This document shows positions 40,140 to 50,306 of a stretch of 64,000 nt of DNA, piece after piece (position 1 is the first letter of the stretch; each line of letters begins with the position of its first letter). The notes beneath the pieces were generated by a model that saw only the letters and a list, made by a program, of their open reading frames with translations, was not told where the DNA came from and did no database searches. Origin of the DNA: Comamonadaceae bacterium (GTDB lineage Bacteria; Pseudomonadota; Gammaproteobacteria; Burkholderiales; Burkholderiaceae_C). The stretch is taken from positions 1-64,000 of the forward strand of contig CANFOS010000023.1 in NCBI GenBank assembly GCA_947448735.1. The letters run 5' to 3'. A program made the position numbers and the translations under genes.

Positions 40140-40931
40140 ATGGATCTCCAACTCAAAGGCAAGGTAACCGTGATCACTGGACCGGCCAAAGGCATGGGCC
40201 GGGCTGTCACTTTGGCATTCGCGCGTGAGGGCGCGACCCTGGTGCTGGCTGGCCGCGATATTGCCGCCATCGAGCCTGTTGCTGCTGAGGCGCGTGCCCT
40301 GGGCGTGGATGCGCTCGTCGTATCTTGTGACATGACGGTGCCGGCACAAACCGAGGCGCTGGCAGCCGATGCAATGCGAGCATTCGGGCGCATTGATGTG
40401 CTGGTCAATGTGGCGGGCGGCTCCGGCCCCATTGGCAAGACAGGCTGGGAAACCAGCACCGAAGAATTCAATGAAATTGTGCAGCTCAACATGACGGGCT
40501 GCTTTAACACCATGCATGCGGTGATACCAGAAATGATTGCACGAAAAAGCGGCAAGGTGGTGAATGTGGGCGGCACCTTTGGCATGCGTGGGCGCGCGGG
40601 GCGCATGGCTTATTCGGCATCGAAGTGGGGTCTGCGCGGAATCACCAAAAGTTTTGCACTGGAAGCCGGCCCTTACGGCATCAACGTGAATTGTGTGGCG
40701 CCCGGCATGGTCGATGGACCACGCTTTCGTGAGAAGGTTTGTGCAAACATGGCCGAAAAGCTGGGCATCACGCTTGAAGAAGCCATGACAAGGCATGCTG
40801 CCGATTACGCGCTAAAGCGTGTCACGAATGACGACGATGTTGCCAATGCGTGCCTTTTTATGGCCAGTGATGTGTCGCGTCAGATCACGGGTGTCGACCT
40901 GCCCGTCGACGGCGGCTGGGCCATGCTGTGA
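40140..40931 (+). CDS. Short-chain dehydrogenase/reductase
   Basis: VTVITGPAKGMGRAVTLAFAREGATLVLAGRD; NVAGG; YSASKWGLRGITKSFALE; ITGVDLPVDGGW. Confidence 0.93.
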   Translation: MDLQLKGKVTVITGPAKGMGRAVTLAFAREGATLVLAGRDIAAIEPVAAEARALGVDALVVSCDMTVPAQTEALAADAMRAFGRIDVLVNVAGGSGPIGKTGWETSTEEFNEIVQLNMTGCFNTMHAVIPEMIARKSGKVVNVGGTFGMRGRAGRMAYSASKWGLRGITKSFALEAGPYGINVNCVAPGMVDGPRFREKVCANMAEKLGITLEEAMTRHAADYALKRVTNDDDVANACLFMASDVSRQITGVDLPVDGGWAML

Positions 40932-40942
40932 AAGGAAACCAC

Positions 40943-42412
40943 ATGAAAGAAGTGGACCTGGTCATACGGGGTGCCCGTGTGGTGTCTGCCGATCAGATCA
41001 TCCAAGCCAGCGTTGCCATTGCGGGTGAAAAGATTGTCGCAGTGGGCCATGATGACCTGATGCCAGTTGCACGTGAAGAGATGCGCGCTGACGGCCTGTT
41101 TCTTTTGCCTGGGGCGATCGACAGCCATGTGCACTTTCGTGATCCAGGCTATCCAAACAAGGAAACCTGGAAGACTGGCTCGGCCGCAGCGGCCTGTGGC
41201 GGTGTCACCACGGTGTTTGAAATGCCCAACACCAATCCGCCAACGGCAACGCTGGAAGCCTTGCGGCTCAAGCAGAAGGCTGCCGAGTCGTCTTATGTGG
41301 ATTTTGGCATCCATGGGCTGTTAGGCGACGACACGGTAGACCACCTTGAAGCGCTGCTGGATGCGGGGGTGACGAGTTTTAAAGCGTTTGTCGGCAACAC
41401 CTTTGGTAATTTGCCGGCACCGACCGATGGTGCCTTACTGGAGGGCTTTGAAAAACTTGCCCCGCTGGGTATTCGCACCGTGGTGCACGCAGAAAACTCA
41501 TCCATCCTGAGCAGACGCCAGCAACACATGCAGCTGGCCGGGCGCATTGACGCACTGGCGCATCTGACCGCGCGACCTGCTGTGGCTGAAATTGAGGCCA
41601 TTGGCCGGGTGCTCACCCTTGCCGAGTGGACCGGCGCGCGCGTGCACATTGCTCACCACAGCGCAGCCGATTCTTTGTATCTGCTGCGCGAGGCCAAACG
41701 CCGCGGGGTTGATGTGACAGCCGAGACCTGTCCGCAATATTTGCTGCTCAACACTGAGCACATGCTCAAGCTTGGCGGCATCATGCGGGTCAATCCACCC
41801 ATCCGCGAGGCTCGCCACAACCAACCGCTCTGGGACGCGTTGATGGATGGCACCATTGACATGATCGCGACTGACCATGCGCCACATGCGCCAGACGAAA
41901 AGATGCGCGAGAGCATCTGGAATTGCGATTGCGGGTTTCCGGGAGTGGAAACGCAAATGCCGCTGATGCTGACCGAAATCAATCGAAACCGTGCCACTTT
42001 GATGGACTATGTCCGCTGGAGCGCTGTTGCCCCAGCCAAGGCCTGGGGTCTTTATGGGACGAAAGGCGTCATCGCGCCGGGTGCGGATGCTGACATCACA
42101 CTGATCGACATGCATCGTGCTGGCGTGCTGTCTCAAAACCGGCTCCAGAGCATCAGCAAAATTTCGCCGTGGCATGGTCGTGCCGTGCAGGGCTATCCGC
42201 TGCATACATTGGTTCGCGGCCGTTTCGTGATGCGTGACGGCAAGCTTGTGACAGAAGCAGCGGGCTGGGGCCGTTCCGTCAAAAGCGTGCAAAAAATGCC
42301 AACCCCCAAGCCGCGCAACACAGAGCACTACAGCAGCGCCATCCTTCAGACGCCCCAAGGCGTGCCCGTCAATGCGTTGCCAGTGGGCGAGCCAGTGAAA
42401 GACGACGCATGA
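40943..42412 (+). CDS. Cyclic amidohydrolase, dihydroorotase/allantoinase-like
   Basis: LPGAIDSHVHFRDPGYPNKETWKTGSAAAACGGVTTVFEMPNTNPPT; VHIAHHSAADSL; IATDHAPHAPDEK. Confidence 0.88.
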   Translation: MKEVDLVIRGARVVSADQIIQASVAIAGEKIVAVGHDDLMPVAREEMRADGLFLLPGAIDSHVHFRDPGYPNKETWKTGSAAAACGGVTTVFEMPNTNPPTATLEALRLKQKAAESSYVDFGIHGLLGDDTVDHLEALLDAGVTSFKAFVGNTFGNLPAPTDGALLEGFEKLAPLGIRTVVHAENSSILSRRQQHMQLAGRIDALAHLTARPAVAEIEAIGRVLTLAEWTGARVHIAHHSAADSLYLLREAKRRGVDVTAETCPQYLLLNTEHMLKLGGIMRVNPPIREARHNQPLWDALMDGTIDMIATDHAPHAPDEKMRESIWNCDCGFPGVETQMPLMLTEINRNRATLMDYVRWSAVAPAKAWGLYGTKGVIAPGADADITLIDMHRAGVLSQNRLQSISKISPWHGRAVQGYPLHTLVRGRFVMRDGKLVTEAAGWGRSVKSVQKMPTPKPRNTEHYSSAILQTPQGVPVNALPVGEPVKDDA

Positions 42413-43545
42413 GCGCACAACGGCATCAAAAAGTCGATGTCTGGCGTGTTCCTTGCCGGAGTCCCGCTGATCTTTCAGGCGTTCAGGCGCTGATAGATGC
42501 TGGCGATCTGGTACCCGCCGAGGTGGTTGCGGTGATGGGAAAAACAGAGGGTAATGGCTGCGTCAACGACTTCACGCGCGAGTACGCCAGCGCCGCTTGG
42601 TGCCAGTTGTTGGCGCCAGCGCTGGGCTGCGCCCCGGAGCAGGTTCACGCCAGGGTGGCATTGGTCATGTCGGGCGGCACGGAAGGCGTTTTGTCTCCCC
42701 ACTTCACGGTGTTCACCCGGCGATGGCTCCCGGCTGCTCCCGATGAACCGCAAAGTTCAAAGCGCCTGGTGGTCGGTATCGCAAAAACGCAAGATTTTTT
42801 ACCTGAAGAAATGGGTCGGGTCGCTCAGGTCGATGCGACGGCTCGCGCGACCTTGGCGGCGATGCGCGATGCGGGCATCAGCGATGCTGCTGATGTTCAT
42901 TTTGTCCAGGTCAAATGCCCACTTCTGACGTCTGCAAAAGTCAACGATGCACTGTCGCGGGGTGCTTTGCCTGTCACGCGTGACAGCTATGAGTCCATGG
43001 GCTATTCGCGTGGCGCGTCTGCGCTGGGCGTGGCTGTGGCGCTTGGAGAGCTTCAGCGTGCGCAGGTCAATGACTCAGCGATCTTGTCGGACTGGGGTCT
43101 TTATTCGTCGCTGGCATCGGTTTCTGCTGGCATTGAACTGGAATGCAATGTGGTCATTGTGCTGGGTGAAGCTGTGACCAGTCAGTCCACACTGCGAATT
43201 GCTCACACAGTGATGAAAGATGCCATTGATGCTGCGAGCGTGAGAAAGCTGCTAAACGCAGTGTCGGGCCTGAACTCACAAGACGATTCAACCTTGCTTG
43301 CGCAGCGTGTTGTCAGCTTGTTGGCCAAGGCCGAAGCAAGCCCGGACGGGCGGGTGCGGCAATCCCGCCACACCATGCTGAACGATTCGGACATTCACTC
43401 GACGCGGCATGCCAGGGCCGTGGTTGGCGGGGTATTGGCATCGGTCATTGGCCACTGCGAATTGTACGTATCGGGTGGTGCTGAACATCAAGGCCCAGCA
43501 GGTGGTGGCCCTGTAGCGGCCATCATTCGCATGGCTAACACCTAG
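42409..43545 (+). CDS. Ring-opening amidohydrolase (barbiturase / cyanuric acid hydrolase, AtzD family)
   Basis: Threefold family motifs: GKTEGNGCVNDFTR + VMSGGTEGVLSPH; VQVKCPLL + YSRGASALGVA; LAKAEASPDGRVRQSRHTMLNDSDIHSTRHARAVVGG + VSGGAEHQGPAGGGPVAAI. Confidence 0.9.
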   Translation: MSAQRHQKVDVWRVPCRSPADLSGVQALIDAGDLVPAEVVAVMGKTEGNGCVNDFTREYASAAWCQLLAPALGCAPEQVHARVALVMSGGTEGVLSPHFTVFTRRWLPAAPDEPQSSKRLVVGIAKTQDFLPEEMGRVAQVDATARATLAAMRDAGISDAADVHFVQVKCPLLTSAKVNDALSRGALPVTRDSYESMGYSRGASALGVAVALGELQRAQVNDSAILSDWGLYSSLASVSAGIELECNVVIVLGEAVTSQSTLRIAHTVMKDAIDAASVRKLLNAVSGLNSQDDSTLLAQRVVSLLAKAEASPDGRVRQSRHTMLNDSDIHSTRHARAVVGGVLASVIGHCELYVSGGAEHQGPAGGGPVAAIIRMANT

Positions 43546-43589
43546 AGCGTTGTGCGCACGTCAGTCGCCTCCATTTTTTGAAAGACACC

Positions 43590-44453
43590 ATGGCTAATTC
43601 ATTCATTCAACTGTCAGATGTGATGCTGCGCTACGGCGGGGGAACGCTGGCGCTGGATCACACCACGCTGGGCATCGACGAGGGAGACTTTGTGGCGCTG
43701 GTTGGCCCGAGTGGCTGCGGCAAGTCCACCATTCTCAAGTTGGTGGCGGGGCTGCTTCAACCCAGTTCTGGCGCCGTCATCGCAGGCGGGCGAGAAGTGG
43801 GTGCAGTTTCCTCTGGGAACTCAGGCGGAAACCATGCCAGTGCCACACCTCGACTGCGGATTGGACTGGCTTTCCAGAATCCGACGATGTTGCCTTGGCT
43901 GACGATACTTGAGAACGTGATGATTCCACTGAAAATTGTGGAACCCTTTCGCGCGGAATTCGCACGCAAAAAACGGGGTGAATACAAAGATCGCGCGGAG
44001 TCATTGTTGGCTCAAGTGGGCCTGGCGGGTTTTGGTGACAAGCGGCCCTGGCAACTTTCTGGCGGCATGCTGCAGCGTGCCTCGCTTTGTCGGGCGCTTG
44101 TGCACGATCCCGAACTGCTATTGCTCGATGAGCCGTTTGGTGCGCTTGACCAGTTCACCCGGGAGGAGTTGTGGGACATCATGCAGGCTCTCTGGATGGC
44201 GAAAAAGCCGACGGTGTTGCTGGTGACCCATGATTTGCGCGAGTCAGCGTATCTGGCCAATCGCATTTGCGTGATGAGTTCACGCCCGGGACGCATTCTG
44301 GAGACACGAGCGGTTCCGTTTGACAGGCCGCGTACGCTAGAAAGCAGCTACTCGCCGGAATTTGCTGCGCTTGTGCAGCAACTGCGTATGCGTATTGCTG
44401 ATGCACGCCGCAACGTCGAGGCTGTGGCCCCAGAGCAGGCGGTGGCAGCATGA
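43590..44453 (+). CDS. ABC transporter ATP-binding protein (SsuB/TauB-like)
   Basis: GPSGCGKSTILKLVAGL; LSGGMLQRASLCRAL; LLLDEPFGALDQFTREEL; VTHDLRESAYLANRICVMSSRPG. Confidence 0.93.
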   Translation: MANSFIQLSDVMLRYGGGTLALDHTTLGIDEGDFVALVGPSGCGKSTILKLVAGLLQPSSGAVIAGGREVGAVSSGNSGGNHASATPRLRIGLAFQNPTMLPWLTILENVMIPLKIVEPFRAEFARKKRGEYKDRAESLLAQVGLAGFGDKRPWQLSGGMLQRASLCRALVHDPELLLLDEPFGALDQFTREELWDIMQALWMAKKPTVLLVTHDLRESAYLANRICVMSSRPGRILETRAVPFDRPRTLESSYSPEFAALVQQLRMRIADARRNVEAVAPEQAVAA

Positions 44454-45232
44454 GCACCGTCACACCACAGATGCGCCAGCGCCTGCTGTCTGCCTTTGCG
44501 CTGATCGCATTTTTCGCACTTTGGGAGTTTGCCTGCTTTGCAACTGGCGTTTCTGATCTGATCCTGCCGCGCCCGAGCCAGATCGCACGGGTTCTGTTTG
44601 CCAAAATGCCGCTGCTCTGGCCGCACACGGTTCAGACCCTCTACACCACCCTTGCGGGTTTCGCCATGGGCGTGCTTGCCGGCATTTTTATCGGGGTGGT
44701 GATTGGATCATCAAAGCTGGCCTACGACGTGGCTTATCCTTTACTGGTAGGTTTTTCCAGCATTCCAAAAGTAGCTGTGGTTCCGCTTTTCGTGGTGTGG
44801 TTTGGGTCCGGTACTGTGCCCGCCATTTTGACGTCCATGGTCATCAGTATTTTTCCGGTCGTGGTCAACGTGGCCACGGGGCTTGCCAGCACTGAGCCGG
44901 AGCTTGAGGACGTCTTGAAGGTTTTGGGTGCGAGCAAGCGTGACGTACTGTGGAACGTCGGCTTGCCGCGCGCGCTGCCTTACTTGTTCGCGTCTCTCAA
45001 AATCGCCATCACGCTGGCTTTTGTCGGCACTGTTTTGAGTGAAACCGTCGCCGCCAACAAAGGCATTGGCACGGTCATGATGATTGCAAGCGGGAATTTT
45101 GATGTCCCCCTTGTTTTTGCCGGTCTTTTTCTGCTAGCAGGCATGGGCGTCGCGCTCTACGCGTTGTCCTCGTTGATTGAACATCGCATGACCGGGTGGG
45201 CACAACGCAAGACTGAAATGGTGATGGCGTGA
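44450..45232 (+). CDS. ABC transporter permease (SsuC/TauC-like)
   Basis: TLAGFAMGVLAGIFIGVVIGSSKLAYDVAYPLLVGFSSIPKVAVVPLFVVWFGSG; VLKVLGASKRDVLWNVGLPRALPYLFASLKIAI. Confidence 0.93.
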   Translation: MSTVTPQMRQRLLSAFALIAFFALWEFACFATGVSDLILPRPSQIARVLFAKMPLLWPHTVQTLYTTLAGFAMGVLAGIFIGVVIGSSKLAYDVAYPLLVGFSSIPKVAVVPLFVVWFGSGTVPAILTSMVISIFPVVVNVATGLASTEPELEDVLKVLGASKRDVLWNVGLPRALPYLFASLKIAITLAFVGTVLSETVAANKGIGTVMMIASGNFDVPLVFAGLFLLAGMGVALYALSSLIEHRMTGWAQRKTEMVMA

Positions 45233-45275
45233 TGTCAAACCCCTCAACAAATTACAGAACCCAAGGAAAGCTGTC

Positions 45276-45692
45276 ATGAGTCGTATCAAGATTACCGCTG
45301 GTGGCCTGCATTTCGTTGCAGAAACCAATCCGCACGCACCATTAACCGTAGCCGCCTTTTTAAAGCTGCTGCCTTATCGTCAAAAATTGATCCACGTGCG
45401 CTGGAGTGGTGAGGGCTGTTGGGTGCCGCTGGGTGACTTCAAGCTCGGCGTCAGCTTTGAGAACCACACCAGCCATCCTTCGGCGGGGGACATTCTTTTT
45501 TATCCTGGTGGCTACAGCGAGACAGAAATTATCCTGGCCTATGGAGGCTGTAGTTTTTCCAGCAAGATGGGGCCTCTGGCAGGTAACCATTTTCTGACCA
45601 TCACCGAAGGCCGTGACCAACTGATGACGCTTGGCAAAAAGGTCTTGTGGGAAGGTGCGCAAGACGTTGTTTTCGAGTTGTCAAGCCATTGA
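45276..45692 (+). CDS. DUF3830 family protein
   Basis: MSRIKITAGGLHFVAETNPHAPLTVAAFLKLLPY...HVRWSGEGCWVPLGD...HPSAGDILFYPGGYSETEIILAYGGCSFSSKMGPLAGNHF. Confidence 0.75.
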   Translation: MSRIKITAGGLHFVAETNPHAPLTVAAFLKLLPYRQKLIHVRWSGEGCWVPLGDFKLGVSFENHTSHPSAGDILFYPGGYSETEIILAYGGCSFSSKMGPLAGNHFLTITEGRDQLMTLGKKVLWEGAQDVVFELSSH

Positions 45693-45723
45693 AGCCGAAA
45701 CAAGACGGGTACTCGGTTTTCCG

Positions 45724-46815
45724 TCAGGCAAATTGTTTTTTGATGGCCAGGGCCGCCTGGCTCACAAGGTTTGGCCCTTTGTAAATCAGACCGGTGTAGA
45801 TCTGGACAACGTCTGCGCCCGCGACGATTTTGCTGACAGCATCTTCAGCACTGAGAATCCCGCCCACGCCGATAATTGGAAATTGCTTGCCCAGCGCTTT
45901 GCGCAGTTGCGTGATGACGCGGTTGCTGGCACTTAAAACGGGTGTACCAGAAAGCCCGCCAGTTTCAGTGGCATGGGGTAGCCCTGTGACCGCTTCTCGA
46001 CTGATGGTGGTGTTCGTTGCCAACAGGCCCCAGCCCAGACTGCTTGCGGCCGCGTCCATGGCAGCGTAACGCTGCATGGTGTCGGCAATGACACCGATTT
46101 GCGCATCGTCCAGGTCGGGCGCAATTTTGACGAAAAAGGGCACACGTCGGCCATGTTTTTGAGCAAGCAATTCGCGTCTTTCAGCCATCGCGCCTAAAAG
46201 TGAATCAAGTGCCTCATCGGCCTGCAAGTCACGAAGATTTTTGGTATTGGGGCTCGATATATTGATGGTGACGTAATCAGCGTGGGCGTAGACGCCGTCG
46301 AGGCACGTCAGATAGTCATCAGTCGCACTGGCCATCGGCGTATTTGCGTTTTTCCCGATGTTCAAGCCCAAAAGCATGGGCGGTTTTTCTCCCAAATTTT
46401 GGCCATTTCGAAAGGTGGCGCGCCGCACATTGGCAGTAAATGTGTCGAGCCCGTCATTGTTCAGCCCGAGCCGGTTGATAAGCGCATTGGCCTTGGGCAG
46501 GCGAAATAGGCGTGGCTTCGGATTTCCAGCCTGCGGTTTTGGCGTGACGGTGCCGACTTCAACAAACCCGAACCCCATGGCCGCCAATCCATCAATACAG
46601 CGTGCGTTTTTATCCAGTCCAGCAGCCAGGCCCACGCGGTTGGGAAACTTCAGTCCTGCCAGTTCAATCGGGTCGTCAACCCGCGCAGCGCGATACGCCA
46701 GCGACAAAGGTGTGTGTTGCGTGCGTGCCAGCGAGCCCATCGTCAACTCATGGGCGGTTTCGGCGTCGAGGCCAAATAAAAAGGGGCGAGCGAGGGCGTA
46801 GGGGAGCAGAGCCAT
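45724..46815 (-). CDS. pyrD: Dihydroorotate dehydrogenase (quinone)
   Basis: [68 protein letters not shown]. Confidence 0.97.
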   Translation of the reverse strand: MALLPYALARPFLFGLDAETAHELTMGSLARTQHTPLSLAYRAARVDDPIELAGLKFPNRVGLAAGLDKNARCIDGLAAMGFGFVEVGTVTPKPQAGNPKPRLFRLPKANALINRLGLNNDGLDTFTANVRRATFRNGQNLGEKPPMLLGLNIGKNANTPMASATDDYLTCLDGVYAHADYVTINISSPNTKNLRDLQADEALDSLLGAMAERRELLAQKHGRRVPFFVKIAPDLDDAQIGVIADTMQRYAAMDAAASSLGWGLLATNTTISREAVTGLPHATETGGLSGTPVLSASNRVITQLRKALGKQFPIIGVGGILSAEDAVSKIVAGADVVQIYTGLIYKGPNLVSQAALAIKKQFA

Positions 46816-46876
46816 TGGATAATTTGCTTTGTTAAATTCAATCCGCATTGTCGCAAACTCAACCCGTCAGGCACGC

Positions 46877-47548
46877 ATGACTCAAGATGAACTCAAAACC
46901 CTGGTGGGCCAGGCTGCTTTGCAATATGTCCAGCCGGGCAGTATTGTGGGCGTGGGCACCGGCTCCACGGTCAACAAATTCATTGATGCCTTGGGCACCA
47001 TGGCGGGGCAAATCAAAGGTGCCGTGTCCAGCTCCATCGTTTCAACCGAGCGCCTGCAGGCATTGGGCATCACTGTTTTTGACGCTACCGAAGTGGACGA
47101 GCTGGCGGTGTATATCGACGGCGCTGATGAGATTGACCATGCCGGTTACATGATCAAAGGCGGTGGCGCTGCGCTGACGCGGGAGAAAATTGTGGCGGCT
47201 CAGGCCAGGCAGTTTGTGTGCATTGCTGACGAGTCCAAACTGGTGACTGCGCTCGGCGCTTTCCCCTTGCCGGTCGAGGTCATTCCGATGGCGGCCAAAC
47301 GCATAGCGCGGCAGTTTGCAGAACTCGGTGGTGTGGCTGCCTTGCGATTGAAAAGCGGCGTGCCGCTGGTCACCGACAACGGCCAGCATATTCTGGATGT
47401 GACGGGCTTGAAGATTGTTGACCCGCTGGCGTTTGAGGCGACCGTGAACAACTGGCCTGGCGTCGTATGTGTCGGCGTCTTTGCATTCCAAAAAGCCAGT
47501 GTTTGCCTGCTGGCAACCGGTGCTGGCGTTAAAACGCTCACATTTTGA
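46877..47548 (+). CDS. rpiA: Ribose-5-phosphate isomerase A
   Basis: [47 protein letters not shown]. Confidence 0.97.
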   Translation: MTQDELKTLVGQAALQYVQPGSIVGVGTGSTVNKFIDALGTMAGQIKGAVSSSIVSTERLQALGITVFDATEVDELAVYIDGADEIDHAGYMIKGGGAALTREKIVAAQARQFVCIADESKLVTALGAFPLPVEVIPMAAKRIARQFAELGGVAALRLKSGVPLVTDNGQHILDVTGLKIVDPLAFEATVNNWPGVVCVGVFAFQKASVCLLATGAGVKTLTF

Positions 47549-47557
47549 ACAGCCCGT

Positions 47558-48190
47558 TCAAAAACGGATACCGGACGGGCTGGCAGCTGCGGGCGCCGGC
47601 TGGGCTGCTGGTACGGCGGCGCGCTCAGGCGCTGCCCGGGCAGCTGTTGCGGGCGCAGCAGACACTGCTACCAGTGGTGTGGCTGCGGCCTGCCTGTAGC
47701 TTGAAGGTAAAACAGAGCTGGCCGGGTAGCCCGCTGCGTTTAAAAACGGAGTCCATTCCGCGTCTGAAAAGCCCTTGAGTTGCTGGCCGCCAATGGTGGC
47801 GAAGGGCAGGGCGTTCTCGCCGCTCAGGCGCTGCAGGGCCTGGCTGTCCTCTGGCGTTGTGACAGACTTTTCAGTGAACGGCACGCCACGCGTGATGAGC
47901 ATCGAGCGGGCTGACTGGCAGGGGCCGCAATTGTCGCCCGTGTAAAGTATCACCGGGTATCTTTGAACCACTTGGCGCAGCTCAAAGGGCAAGGATGCTG
48001 TTGACACGCTGCCACGTGGTGAGCCAGCGGCAGCAGTGACCTTGGCATTGGTTTCAGAGGGCGGCCTGTCTGAAAAGGTGACTTTGCCGTCTGGCCCGAC
48101 GATTCGGTACACCTGCTGTGCGTTTGATGCGGCGCTCGCGCCAGCAAGCAAAGCGCTGAAGGCCAACATCTGAATTACTTTTGAGGTCAT
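47558..48190 (-). CDS. Glutaredoxin-domain protein with DUF4124-like N-terminus, exported
   Basis: QQVYRIVGPDGKVTFSDRPP (DUF4124-like); PVILYTGDNCGPCQSARSMLITRGVPFTEKSV. Confidence 0.8.
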   Translation of the reverse strand: MTSKVIQMLAFSALLAGASAASNAQQVYRIVGPDGKVTFSDRPPSETNAKVTAAAGSPRGSVSTASLPFELRQVVQRYPVILYTGDNCGPCQSARSMLITRGVPFTEKSVTTPEDSQALQRLSGENALPFATIGGQQLKGFSDAEWTPFLNAAGYPASSVLPSSYRQAAATPLVAVSAAPATAARAAPERAAVPAAQPAPAAASPSGIRF

Positions 48191-48237
48191 GTGGTTTTCT
48201 CCAACGGATCACCTGCAATGCGCCTGCTTCAATCTTC

Positions 48238-50271
48238 TCAAGCCATCCCTTGATGACGCAGCAGCGCATCTATCGATGGTTCCCGACCCCTGAAGGCCTT
48301 GAACGATTCCATGGCAGGGCGGCTTCCACCGGCTTCAAGAATCGCTTCGCGATACTTTCGGCCCGTTTCAACTTGCGGTTTGCCCTGCTTGAGCGCTTCT
48401 TCAAAAGCTGCATAGGCATCGGCCGACAGCACCTCAGCCCATTTATAACTGTAGTAACCCGCCGCATAGCCACCAGAAAAAATATGACTGAATGTATGCG
48501 CGGTGCGGCTGTAGGGCGGTGCTTTGATCACGGCAACTTCCTGGCGCACCTCGTTGAGCAAGTTCATCACGTCTGTGCTTGGGTGGTGCGACGTGTGCAG
48601 CAGCATGTCAAACAAGGAAAACTCCACCTGCCGCAGCGTTTGCATGCCACTTTGGAAATTTTTGGCGGCCAGCATTTTGTCAAATAAAGCGCGGGGCAGC
48701 GGTTCACCCGTTTCGACATGGGCTGTCATGTGCTTGAGCACATCCCATTCCCAGCAGAAGTTCTCCATGAACTGGCTCGGCAATTCGACGGCGTCCCACT
48801 CAACCCCGCTGATGCCCGACACGTCGCGCTCGTTGATTTGCGTCAGCATGTGGTGCAGCCCATGGCCAAATTCATGGAACAGGGTGGTCACATCGTCGTG
48901 CGTGAGCAGCGCAGGTTTACCTCCTACGCCATCGGCAAAATTGCATACCAGATGCGCTACCGGGGTTTGTAGCAGGCAGGTATCAGGCCGCAACCAGCGG
49001 GCCCGCACGTCGTCCATCCACGCACCGCCGCGTTTGCCGGTACGGGCGGGCTGATCCAGGTAAAACTGACCGACCAGCTGACCCGCACGTTCAATGCGGA
49101 AAAATTGTACGCCCGGCTTCCAGACTGGCGCTTCGTCCTCGCGAATCGCCACTTCAAAGAGTGTTTCAATGATTTTGAACAAGCCCGCCAGCACCTTGGG
49201 CGCAGTGAAATACTGTTTGACTTCCTGCTCGCTAAACGAATACCGTGCTTCCTTGAGCTTTTCAGCAATGTACGGAAAGTCCCAAGGCTGCGGGTCTGAC
49301 AAGCTCAGGTGTTCGGCAGCGAAGGCACGCAAGTCGGCCACGTCTTTTTCAGCATAAGGCCGTGCGCGGCGTGCCAAGTCACGTAAAAAGGTGATCACTT
49401 CATTGGGCGACTTGGCCATTTTGGCCACCACAGAGACTTCACCAAAATTGTTGTAGCCCAACAGCTTGGACTCTTCAAGCCGCAAGGCCAATATCTCGCT
49501 GATCACTGCGCTGTTGTCAAACTTGCTGAATTCCGCCGGTGCCTGGTCGCTCGCCCGAGTGCTGTAGGCCCGGTATAAAACTTCGCGCAGCGCGCTGCTG
49601 GTGGCAAACTGCATCACCGGCAAATAGCTCGGCATTTTCAGCGTCAGTTTGTAGCCGTCTTTGCCTTCGGCTTTTGCGAGCTCGCGTGCTGTTTCGACCA
49701 CGTCTTGCGGCACGCCTGCCAATTCAGATTCGCTAGCGAAATAGGCAAAGGCATCGGTAGCGTCGAGCGCGTTTTCGCTGAATTTCTGGCTCAGTTCAGC
49801 TTGCCGCTCCTGAATTTTGGCAAAGCGGTCTTTGGCGGCACCCACCAGCTCAGCGCCCGACAACACAAAATTGCGCATCGCGTTTTTGTGCGCCTGCTTT
49901 TGTTCAGCGTTCAAGGTGCTCACGTCAATGGCTTTGTATTTGGCATAAAGCCGCTCGTCTGCGCCCAGCCGGGTATAAAACTCGGTGATGACGGGCAAAG
50001 CCGCGTTGTAGGCGGCGCGCAGCTCGGGCGTATCGGCCACAGCGTTCAGGTGGCTCACGGCTCCCCAGGAGCGGCTCAGCTTTTCGGTGGCGACATCGAG
50101 CACCGCAGAGATGCTGTTCCAGTTTGCAGGGAAGTCGCTGGCAGTGACTTTTTCAAGCGCCGCTTGAGATTCGACCAACAGCGCATCGACTGCAGGGCTC
50201 ACGTGCTCGGGCTGGATCCGGTCAAACAGCGGCAGATCAGAAAAGTCCAGAAGGGGATTTTGGTTTGTCAT
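48238..50271 (-). CDS. prlC: Oligopeptidase A (M3 family metallopeptidase)
   Basis: LFHEFGHGLHHML zinc motif; SGVEWDAVELPSQFMENFCWEWDVL. Confidence 0.95.
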   Translation of the reverse strand: MTNQNPLLDFSDLPLFDRIQPEHVSPAVDALLVESQAALEKVTASDFPANWNSISAVLDVATEKLSRSWGAVSHLNAVADTPELRAAYNAALPVITEFYTRLGADERLYAKYKAIDVSTLNAEQKQAHKNAMRNFVLSGAELVGAAKDRFAKIQERQAELSQKFSENALDATDAFAYFASESELAGVPQDVVETARELAKAEGKDGYKLTLKMPSYLPVMQFATSSALREVLYRAYSTRASDQAPAEFSKFDNSAVISEILALRLEESKLLGYNNFGEVSVVAKMAKSPNEVITFLRDLARRARPYAEKDVADLRAFAAEHLSLSDPQPWDFPYIAEKLKEARYSFSEQEVKQYFTAPKVLAGLFKIIETLFEVAIREDEAPVWKPGVQFFRIERAGQLVGQFYLDQPARTGKRGGAWMDDVRARWLRPDTCLLQTPVAHLVCNFADGVGGKPALLTHDDVTTLFHEFGHGLHHMLTQINERDVSGISGVEWDAVELPSQFMENFCWEWDVLKHMTAHVETGEPLPRALFDKMLAAKNFQSGMQTLRQVEFSLFDMLLHTSHHPSTDVMNLLNEVRQEVAVIKAPPYSRTAHTFSHIFSGGYAAGYYSYKWAEVLSADAYAAFEEALKQGKPQVETGRKYREAILEAGGSRPAMESFKAFRGREPSIDALLRHQGMA

Positions 50272-50306
50272 GGTCAACAACTAGGGTCAAATCTGCCAAT
50301 TTCAAA

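Noticed and set aside
41498-42418. 306-aa antisense ORF across the dihydroorotase-like gene
   Set aside because: Antisense artefact; composition non-protein-like.
45724-46815. pyrD as part of the neighbouring pyrimidine-like catabolic cluster
   Set aside because: pyrD is on the opposite strand, convergent with the cluster, and is a housekeeping biosynthetic gene; adjacency is probably incidental.
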